From: Chlamydiota bacterium
Lineage (GTDB): Bacteria; Chlamydiota; Chlamydiia; Chlamydiales; Criblamydiaceae
DNA length: 5,278 nucleotides
Assembly: GCA_021772365.1 (NCBI GenBank)
Contig: JAJFMC010000392.1
Coordinates: 1-5,278 of the forward strand
Direction of reading: 5' to 3'
Shown here piece after piece: positions 1-4,884 of the stretch (position 1 is its first letter; every line of letters begins with the position of its first letter). The translations under genes and the position numbers were made by a program. The notes beneath the pieces are model-generated. The model saw only the letters and a program-made list of their open reading frames with translations. It had not been told where the DNA came from and did no database searches.

Positions 1-677
1 TGATTTTTTTAGGTCTTCTGTTACTTTCTTTGGTCACTTGGGTGATTTTGATTCATAAAACTTGGATTACTTACGATGTCAAAAAAAAATCTGTTGGATT
101 TCGTGAAATGGTCGATCAATATCAAGGAAATTTTTTATCTATAAAGTATAGTGAAGATAAGAAAGAAAATCATTTTTTTAACCTCTATCAGGTCCTGACA
201 AAACAGACAGTCGATCTCTTAAATAAAAACAGAAAGTTTGCCCTATCGACCAAAGAAGAAGATATAGGGGAAACGCCCCGGTCTTACCTCTCTCCTTCAG
301 ATATCGATATCGTAGAGTCGCACCTTGCGACAACGATTGCTTCACAGACCAAAGTTTTAGAAAAAAATTTATATATTTTAGCAACTGTGGTCCCTCTTGC
401 TCCATTTTTAGGGCTGCTCGGCACTGTTTGGGGAATTTTAACATCATTTGGACAGTTGCAAGCGCAAGCAGGTGGCAACACGAACCAGCTAGTGCTCGGA
501 GGACTTTCCTTAGCGCTGGCGACCACGGTGATTGGACTAGTCGATGCTATTCCTGCTTTGATCGGGTATAATTATTTGAAAAACACGATTCGTGAACATC
601 AGATTGAAATGGAATGTTTTTCTAATCAGATTCTCGCTTCCGTGGAAATGCAATATCGAAAAGTGGATGTGCTGTGA
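1..677 (+). CDS. tolQ: TolQ/ExbB-family proton channel subunit of the Tol-Pal motor (5' truncated by window edge)
   Basis: Inner-membrane proton-channel subunit (MotA/TolQ/ExbB family) that, with TolR, uses the proton-motive force to drive the TolA-like protein encoded two genes downstream. The open frame runs off the left edge: from nt 3 it reads IFLGLLLLSLVTWVILIHK, which is the end of the first membrane helix, so the true start is upstream and the in-frame TTG at nt 30 lies inside that helix and is not the start. Counting from nt 3, a soluble cytoplasmic stretch of about 100 residues follows. The two family-defining helices come next: LAPFLGLLGTVWGI (about 132-145) and LSLALATTVIGLVDAIPA (about 168-185). 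The Thr in LLGT and the Thr pair in ALATT match the conserved pore threonines of the family. It ends 6 nt before tolR. Chlamydial annotations often call this gene exbB; the tolB/pal neighbourhood favours the TolQ role. The family assignment is very secure. Confidence 0.95.
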   Translation, partial: IFLGLLLLSLVTWVILIHKTWITYDVKKKSVGFREMVDQYQGNFLSIKYSEDKKENHFFNLYQVLTKQTVDLLNKNRKFALSTKEEDIGETPRSYLSPSDIDIVESHLATTIASQTKVLEKNLYILATVVPLAPFLGLLGTVWGILTSFGQLQAQAGGNTNQLVLGGLSLALATTVIGLVDAIPALIGYNYLKNTIREHQIEMECFSNQILASVEMQYRKVDVL

Positions 678-683
678 GGACTT

Positions 684-1118
684 ATGGCTCGTCATTTATT
701 TCAAAGAAAAACCGTAGTAGAGAGTGAGGAACCTTCGGTTAACCTCACACCGTTGATCGATGTCGTGTTTGTGATACTTATCATGTTCATCGTCGTTGCT
801 CCCATATTGGAAATGGAGAAAATACAACTTGCAGATGCTTCCTCTAAAAATAAGGACATACAGACTCTTGCAAAAGAAAATAGCTTGGTGAGTATCCATG
901 TGTTTCCCGATGATACGATTCAGATCAATAAAATTAATGTCAGCGCAGATAGATTAGGCGACCTCCTTATCGAGGCTAAAAAAATCAATCCCGACATTAT
1001 TCCGCAGCTATATTACGACAAACGCGCAACGTTTGGTACCTACCAGTCTGTAAAAAATGCTGTCGAGTTTGCCGGATTTGAAGAGCTCGATCTCGTTCTT
1101 CAACCTCCGACATATTAA
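684..1118 (+). CDS. tolR: TolR/ExbD-family proton-motor subunit
   Basis: Inner-membrane, single-pass partner of TolQ that completes the proton channel. The 144-residue length is normal for TolR/ExbD. After a short cytoplasmic N-terminus, the signature VNLTPLIDVVFVILIMF occupies residues 19-35. Asp26 sits in the helix at the position of the essential proton-pathway Asp of TolR and ExbD. The helix continues to about residue 43, and the rest is the periplasmic domain. That domain includes SLVSIHVFPDDTIQINKINV, matching the family pattern of a beta-strand, a D-x-x-I-x-I-N turn, and 'v...L...l'. The ATG is preceded by GAGGA at 676-680, which overlaps the tolQ stop and leaves only 3 nt of spacer, so translation is probably coupled to tolQ. 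It could equally be labelled exbD; the tolB and pal genes nearby support the Tol reading. Confidence 0.95.
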   Translation: MARHLFQRKTVVESEEPSVNLTPLIDVVFVILIMFIVVAPILEMEKIQLADASSKNKDIQTLAKENSLVSIHVFPDDTIQINKINVSADRLGDLLIEAKKINPDIIPQLYYDKRATFGTYQSVKNAVEFAGFEELDLVLQPPTY

Positions 1119-1123
1119 AGGAG
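1118..1123 (+). promoter_or_regulatory. Strong ribosome binding site for the TolA-like gene
   Basis: AAGGAG lies 6 nt before the ATG at 1130 and begins on the last base of the tolR stop codon (TAA, 1116-1118). It is among the closest Shine-Dalgarno matches in the window and fixes the start of the TolA-like gene. Confidence 0.75.
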
Positions 1124-1129
1124 AGTTGA

Positions 1130-1918
1130 ATGTTTCAAAGATGGATTAATAAAGACCCCCTTTTATTTGGGATCGTTTGTATCGTTGTATTGGTACATGG
1201 ATTGGGGTTTGTTTTTCTGGCATTGAATTTTCCTGAACCCATAAGCAAAAATGTTAAGGATAAAAAACTTGTCGTCAAAACGGTCAAGCTCAATCCCCCC
1301 AAGAAAGTTGTAGCTGAGGAGAAAGTGATTGCAGAGATTCCCCCTCCTTCTCCTCCGAAAAAAAGACCACCATCACCATCTGTGAACAAAAAAGCTTCAC
1401 CACCACCTGTGAAGAAAAACCAAAAACCAAAAACTCCGCCAAAAACTCCGCCAAAAAAGAAAGCAAAAGAAAAACCCAAAGAACTTAAAGTTGATGAGAA
1501 AAAGAAAAAACTTCTGAAACAAGCGCAGGAAACTCTTGCAAAAATCGATCAGAGAACTGAGAATATAAAAACGAAACCTAAAAAAACGACGAAAGTTCCA
1601 AAACGTATCGAAACACTCAGCTTTGTGGGAGTGAAGTCATCGGAAAAGGCAGAGTCATCGAATCAAAGTGCCTATCGTAACGAACTGGCAACCCATTTAA
1701 GAGTGCAACTCCAACTGCCTGAAATGGGGAGTGTCGAGGTGAAACTTGTTGTTAACAGAGAAGGACGTGTAGAGAATATTGTCATTGTTACCAGCGAGAG
1801 TGAACGCAATGCCGATTACATCAATAAAACCCTTTCCATGCTATCGTTGCCACCGTTTGGGAAGACTTTTAATGGGGAAAAGTCACATACTTTTCATATT
1901 ACTTTGACGAATGAATAG
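1130..1918 (+). CDS. tolA: TolA/TonB-like energy-transducing linker protein
   Basis: Likely the TolA equivalent: anchored in the inner membrane, driven by TolQ/TolR, and reaching across the periplasm to TolB/Pal. The 262 residues divide into three parts. First is an N-terminal signal anchor at about residues 11-33. His23 is followed by Leu at +7 (Leu30), which matches the His and Leu of the TonB/TolA S-x3-H-x6-L motif, but the Ser position is Val19. Second, residues 45-160 are a Pro/Lys-rich linker (PPPSPPKKRPP, KTPPKTPPKKK) with a short charged, probably helical stretch at 112-145. Third, residues 178-262 are a TonB/TolA-type C-terminal domain, with the pattern GSVEVKLVVNREGRVENIVI and then LPPF. 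The linker looks more like TonB than like the long Ala/Lys/Glu helix of enterobacterial TolA. The position between tolR and tolB is the main reason for calling it tolA. Chlamydial counterparts are often annotated only as hypothetical. The role is an inference from domain plan and context; I am fairly sure of it. Confidence 0.82.
   Translation: MFQRWINKDPLLFGIVCIVVLVHGLGFVFLALNFPEPISKNVKDKKLVVKTVKLNPPKKVVAEEKVIAEIPPPSPPKKRPPSPSVNKKASPPPVKKNQKPKTPPKTPPKKKAKEKPKELKVDEKKKKLLKQAQETLAKIDQRTENIKTKPKKTTKVPKRIETLSFVGVKSSEKAESSNQSAYRNELATHLRVQLQLPEMGSVEVKLVVNREGRVENIVIVTSESERNADYINKTLSMLSLPPFGKTFNGEKSHTFHITLTNE
1427..1450 (+). repeat. 12-bp tandem repeat (two exact copies) in the TolA-like linker
   Basis: The unit CCAAAAACTCCG occurs twice back to back (1427-1438 and 1439-1450) and is followed by a partial third copy (CCAAAAA, 1451-1457). 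It is in frame and encodes Pro-Lys-Thr-Pro. Being a multiple of three, it could expand or contract without breaking the reading frame and so change linker length between strains. Confidence 0.8.
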
Positions 1919-1921
1919 GAG
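1917..1921 (+). promoter_or_regulatory. Ribosome binding site that decides the tolB start
   Basis: AGGAG at 1917-1921 overlaps the TAG stop of the TolA-like gene (1916-1918) and lies 7 nt before the ATG at 1929. The earlier in-frame ATG at 1911 lies before this site and has no comparable purine-rich sequence upstream, so 1929 is the better start. Confidence 0.75.
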
Positions 1922-1928
1922 TAAAAAA

Positions 1929-3314
1929 ATGATGAATGACCTGATTATCAAAGTTTTGATGTTCACACTAATGTGCGGGAGCGTTTTCGGGTACAACGAA
2001 TTCGGTGATGACGAAGATGAAGGAATGGTCGTTCCTTTAGTGACAGGTGTTCAGCTCTTGCCTGTTTATGTCGTTTATTTTAGAAATCTTAGTCAAGCTT
2101 ATGACGACAGTTACGTCAGAAAACTCGAAAAAATCCTGCGTTTTGATTTAGAAAATAACGGAATGACAACAGTTGTTCCAAATGACCCACGCTTAGACAA
2201 TCTGGCAAATAGCGCACAACATTATTCTCCAGAATGGGAAAAGCAACGCGTAAAATACGTGGTCACCGTCGACGCCACTGACGAACAACTCGATCCAACC
2301 ATCTCGTCCGTTGTCGGCAAGTGGACGAAAGATAGTCCTGCCATCGAAATTAATGGCGATATAGGGCATGACCGTCGACAAGTACACCTCATCGCCGATA
2401 TGATTCACAAATCCCTTTTCGGAAAAGAAGGTATCGTACGTACAAAATTCCTCTACACTCTGAGAAATAAAATTCCGGGGGTGAAAGACTGGACATGCGA
2501 GATTTGGGAAGCCGATTACGATGGAGGGAACGCCCGTCAGGTTGTCGACGATGCTGGGTATTGCGTCACCCCACAATATGCCCCTCCGGCTCCGGGCATG
2601 CATCCGGGTAGCTTCCTCTTTGTCTCCTACAAAAATGGACAGCCAAAAATTTATATGGGATCACTCAAAGACGGACAGTCAAGGCGCGTCAGTTACCTAA
2701 GAGGTAACCAGCTCATGCCTACACTCTCATACCAACGTGATCAAGTGGCTTTTATCAGCGATGTGACAGGGAATCCGGATCTATTCCTTCAACAGTTCGA
2801 TTCGCAAAAGGGAGTGGTGGGGAAGCCCCGGCAGATTTTTTCCGCTCCATTGGCTTCGCAAGGGACACCGACGTTTAGTCCCGATGGAAAACGTATCGCT
2901 TTCGTATCCAATAATGACGGCTCGCCGCGTGTTTACGTAATAGATATACCACCAGAAGGTGCAAAACTCAGAGATATCCACCCTCAACTGATCACGAAGT
3001 TTCGTAGAGGATGTACCGCACCTGCTTGGTCGCCAGATGGACGTAAAATTGCCTACTGTGCACGTATGAATGGTGTGCGTCAGATTTTTGTTTATGATTT
3101 AGTGACAAAGCAAGAGGTTCAGCTGACTCGCGGGAAGATGAATGCAGAAAACCCCACTTGGGCTCCTAATAGCTTACATCTTATCTACAATGCGAGTAAA
3201 GAGCCTGTGAGTGAGTTGTATTTGATCAATTTAAACCACCCACAAGCAGTAAAAATTTCCTCCGGTAAAGGAGAGAAACGCTTCCCCCACTGGGAACCGT
3301 GGGTTGAAGGGTGA
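1929..3314 (+). CDS. tolB: TolB, periplasmic beta-propeller of the Tol-Pal system
   Basis: Periplasmic protein that binds Pal and is displaced by TolA during Tol-Pal cycling. From the ATG at 1929 it has 461 residues, close to the usual 400-450 for TolB. The start at 1911 would add MNRSKK but lacks a good ribosome binding site. Residues 1-21 form a Sec signal peptide (hydrophobic LIIKVLMFTLMC, likely cleaved after GSVFG), and the mature protein opens with an unusual acidic run (DDEDE). The TolB N-terminal domain occupies about 37-165. The C-terminal propeller runs from about 175 to the end and shows PD40/WD40-like blades: TPTFSPDGKRIAFVSN (313-328), APAWSPDGRKIAYCAR (364-379) and a diverged NPTWAPNSLHLIYNAS (408-423). 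The first blade is degenerate, with a Pro-rich APPAPG stretch where a SPDG motif might sit. Four cysteines (190, 212, 362, 377) lie in the propeller and could form disulfides. It begins 10 nt after the TolA-like gene and so shares its transcript. Confidence 0.96.
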   Translation: MMNDLIIKVLMFTLMCGSVFGYNEFGDDEDEGMVVPLVTGVQLLPVYVVYFRNLSQAYDDSYVRKLEKILRFDLENNGMTTVVPNDPRLDNLANSAQHYSPEWEKQRVKYVVTVDATDEQLDPTISSVVGKWTKDSPAIEINGDIGHDRRQVHLIADMIHKSLFGKEGIVRTKFLYTLRNKIPGVKDWTCEIWEADYDGGNARQVVDDAGYCVTPQYAPPAPGMHPGSFLFVSYKNGQPKIYMGSLKDGQSRRVSYLRGNQLMPTLSYQRDQVAFISDVTGNPDLFLQQFDSQKGVVGKPRQIFSAPLASQGTPTFSPDGKRIAFVSNNDGSPRVYVIDIPPEGAKLRDIHPQLITKFRRGCTAPAWSPDGRKIAYCARMNGVRQIFVYDLVTKQEVQLTRGKMNAENPTWAPNSLHLIYNASKEPVSELYLINLNHPQAVKISSGKGEKRFPHWEPWVEG

Positions 3315-3366
3315 CTGTGTCTAAAACGCCTCGGAGAATGCTACCACACATAGGTTAATCACAATA

Positions 3367-3383
3367 GTATACGCTTCGTATAC
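3367..3383. repeat. Perfect inverted repeat between tolB and pal
   Basis: GTATACG (3367-3373) and CGTATAC (3377-3383) are exact reverse complements separated by CTT. As RNA this is a 7-bp hairpin; as DNA it is a near-palindrome of the kind bound by a dimeric regulator. It lies about 34 nt upstream of the candidate -35 box of pal. No T run follows, which argues against an intrinsic terminator. Its function is unknown. Confidence 0.7.
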
Positions 3384-3416
3384 ACTCGACGGTGAATAAC
3401 ACCTTTCATAAATAGC

Positions 3417-3445
3417 TTGCAACATGGCTAGACCTTTGGTAAGAT
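3417..3445 (+). promoter_or_regulatory. Candidate housekeeping-sigma promoter for pal-LysM-murI
   Basis: TTGCAA (3417-3422) and TAAGAT (3440-3445) are separated by exactly 17 nt. Each matches the sigma70/sigma66 consensus at four of six positions. A start about 7 nt downstream (near 3452) would give a leader of about 34 nt before the pal ATG. It is called by eye only; the spacing and position are convincing, the hexamers are average. Confidence 0.5.
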
Positions 3446-3485
3446 CTAAGCAATCATTAATATATTTTTCTGTTATGGGGCTTTT

Positions 3486-4208
3486 ATGAAAAAGAGTTAT
3501 CTATTCCTAGTTCTCAAAGTACTGTGTGCGTGTGTTTTACTCAGTTCTTGTTCACGATCCAAAGACCAAGTCTGGGACGACACAAAATCATGTAAACGCC
3601 ACGTAAAGAGAGGGTTATGCTCGTTAGGTGGTAAACAGGGCGACTCCCGGCAAGTACGATGCCGCGATGATTTCGTCTGTCAGAATGACGACTATTACGG
3701 TTATGCTGAAGCTGACGACTTCATCCCGTTGAGTGATATGGACTACAGTAACGATATTGCTATGGCAGATTTTGTTGCACGGCAGCCTAAACAAAGTCCA
3801 GGCGATCCGGGCAGCTCCGTTCCAGGCATCGAAGCATTTAAAGATCCAAGCATGGTGGCACAACTTTCTGAAGTATTTCAAAACGTGCAGTTTCCTTACG
3901 ATAGTAGTTTAATCAAAGGACAGGGAAACCTAGAGCGTGTAACAAAGATTGCCGATTACATGCGTAGAAAGCCCAGTACTTACATTTTTGTAGAAGGACA
4001 CTGTGACGAACGTGGAGCCGAAGCATACAACTTATCACTAGGAGCACGTCGAGCCAATGCAGTGAGGAATTCTCTGATCAAAGCAGGTGTGAACCCCGAC
4101 AACGTGTTCACTATCTCCTACGGAAAAGAGCGACCTCTAGTATTTGGACATAACAGCGATGCATGGTCACAAAACCGTCGTGCTGAGTTTAAGGTTTATC
4201 ACCACTGA
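3486..4208 (+). CDS. pal: Pal, peptidoglycan-associated outer-membrane lipoprotein with Cys-rich linker
   Basis: Outer-membrane lipoprotein that binds peptidoglycan through an OmpA-like domain and interacts with TolB and TolA. Residues 1-21 are a lipoprotein signal peptide with lipobox LSSC, placing the lipidated cysteine at residue 22. The OmpA/Pal domain spans about 131-240 and carries the diagnostic motifs VQFPYDSS, GHCDERGAEAYNLSLGARRA (171-190) and SYGKERP (211-217), then NRRAEF near the end. Asp174 and Arg189 fall at the positions that bind diaminopimelate in this family. Position 173 is Cys where Thr is usual. At 240 residues it is longer than enterobacterial Pal (about 170) because of a roughly 108-residue linker (23-130). 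That linker begins with four cysteines (36, 45, 59, 65) and continues with an acidic, Pro/Gly-rich tract. The ATG at 3486 is the only plausible start, with a weak GGGG ribosome site 5 nt upstream. Confidence 0.97.
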   Translation: MKKSYLFLVLKVLCACVLLSSCSRSKDQVWDDTKSCKRHVKRGLCSLGGKQGDSRQVRCRDDFVCQNDDYYGYAEADDFIPLSDMDYSNDIAMADFVARQPKQSPGDPGSSVPGIEAFKDPSMVAQLSEVFQNVQFPYDSSLIKGQGNLERVTKIADYMRRKPSTYIFVEGHCDERGAEAYNLSLGARRANAVRNSLIKAGVNPDNVFTISYGKERPLVFGHNSDAWSQNRRAEFKVYHH

Positions 4209-4218
4209 TTGAACCGTT

Positions 4219-4223
4219 GAGGA
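4219..4223 (+). promoter_or_regulatory. Ribosome binding site for the LysM gene
   Basis: GAGGA sits in the 19-nt gap after pal, 4 nt before the ATG at 4228. The spacing is slightly short but the match is good, and it supports this start. Confidence 0.6.
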
Positions 4224-4227
4224 TTGT

Positions 4228-4878
4228 ATGAGAAAGGTTGTACTTACATTCATCTTTTGTTTGGGTCTTGCTATTGCCAATGACGCTACTGCAGCTTCTA
4301 AGAGTAGTTATAGTGAGCAGGACCGATCAATTATCCGTAAAATCTATGATCGCCTCGAAATGATGCGTCATGAGTTAGGGAATCATGAAGCTGAGCTTCG
4401 CGTTTTTGATGATAAGCTCCGCAATATGGAAGATGCTATTGAAGATCTCCGCAGTCAATTTGACACCGCTGTGATGTCCCAACATGAAAAGTTGCGTGGT
4501 TCGGAAACGAAGATTGTTTCACAAGAGCGGTCGATCAAAGGATTTGTCTCGGACCTAGAAAAACTTCGACACCATGCCAACGACTCCTCTACTGTCCTCG
4601 AAGACTACCATAAGCAGATCGCTCAGATGGAAGCAGTCATGAAGTCACAGACGAAGAATGTCGAAGATCTCAAAGCTGCCATGAAAACGTTGATGGATGC
4701 TGTCGGCGGAACAGAAGGGTCGATAGATGGATACCGCATCTATCATGTACAGCCCGGCGATAGCCTGGGTGTTATCGCCCAAAAGTATAACACGACGATC
4801 AGAGACCTCAAGGATATGAATAAACTGAAGAGCGACACTATTATTGTTGGGCAAAAACTAAAAATCCCCGAAAGATAA
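4228..4878 (+). CDS. Exported coiled-coil protein with C-terminal LysM domain
   Basis: Probable periplasmic peptidoglycan-binding protein of 216 residues. Residues 1-23 look like a Sec signal peptide (VVLTFIFCLGLAIA, then an AxA-type site in NDATAA); there is no lipobox cysteine. Residues about 30-155 are charged, heptad-like and rich in Glu, Lys, Leu and Met, with essentially no proline, so a long coiled coil is expected. Residues 171-214 form one LysM domain: YHVQPGDSLGVIAQKYNTT at the start, MNKL in the middle, and IIVGQKLKIP at the end. LysM binds the N-acetylglucosamine backbone of peptidoglycan and related glycans. No amidase or peptidase domain is present, so an enzyme name such as amidase would not be justified. 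The gene lies 19 nt after pal, where proteobacteria carry cpoB (ybgF), whose product also starts with a coiled coil but ends in TPR repeats. A matching LysM gene follows pal in Chlamydia as I recall it. Its role is inferred to be in the Tol-Pal/peptidoglycan machinery. Confidence 0.88.
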   Translation: MRKVVLTFIFCLGLAIANDATAASKSSYSEQDRSIIRKIYDRLEMMRHELGNHEAELRVFDDKLRNMEDAIEDLRSQFDTAVMSQHEKLRGSETKIVSQERSIKGFVSDLEKLRHHANDSSTVLEDYHKQIAQMEAVMKSQTKNVEDLKAAMKTLMDAVGGTEGSIDGYRIYHVQPGDSLGVIAQKYNTTIRDLKDMNKLKSDTIIVGQKLKIPER

Positions 4879-4884
4879 TGGGCT

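Larger units (their letters stand above)
3315..3485 (+). other. Intergenic control region between tolB and pal
   Basis: This 171-nt spacer is the only sizeable gap in the window. I see no coding frame in it. It holds a perfect inverted repeat (3367-3383), a weak second hairpin GGTG-AATAA-CACC (3391-3403) followed by only TTT, a promoter-like sequence (3417-3445) and an AT-rich stretch (3454-3469). No classical intrinsic terminator (GC-rich stem plus a long T run) is visible, so some read-through from tolB into pal is likely. Confidence 0.7.

Noticed and set aside
30..32. TTG as the start of tolQ
   Set aside because: The frame is open to the left edge and the upstream codons encode hydrophobic residues of the same membrane helix, so the gene is truncated by the window.
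1135..1479. 114-codon minus-strand frame opposite the TolA-like gene (also 284-526, 2193-2603, 3624-3881, 4912-5214 on the minus strand)
   Set aside because: These are shadows of strongly supported + strand genes. Their translations are low in complexity or lack any recognisable domain, and no ribosome sites support them.
1911..1928. Earlier in-frame ATG for tolB at 1911, overlapping the TolA-like gene by 8 nt
   Set aside because: It lacks a good ribosome site upstream and lies before the AGGAG at 1917-1921, which is 7 nt from the ATG at 1929. Starting at 1929 also gives a tidier signal peptide.
3316..3350. TGTGT...ACACA pairing just after the tolB stop
   Set aside because: It has five base pairs across a 25-nt loop with no T tract, which is within chance expectation.
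3391..3410. GGTG-AATAA-CACC followed by TTT as a tolB terminator
   Set aside because: The stem is only 4 bp and the T run only three bases, too weak for an intrinsic terminator.
3428..3449. Imperfect hairpin TAGACC-TTT-GG...TCTA overlapping the candidate -10 box
   Set aside because: It needs a 5-nt bulge and has few pairs, so it does not stand out from background.
3475..3489. Four-codon mini-ORF (MGLL) whose stop overlaps the pal ATG as ATGA
   Set aside because: It has no ribosome site of its own, and such short frames are expected by chance. A leader-peptide role has no other support.
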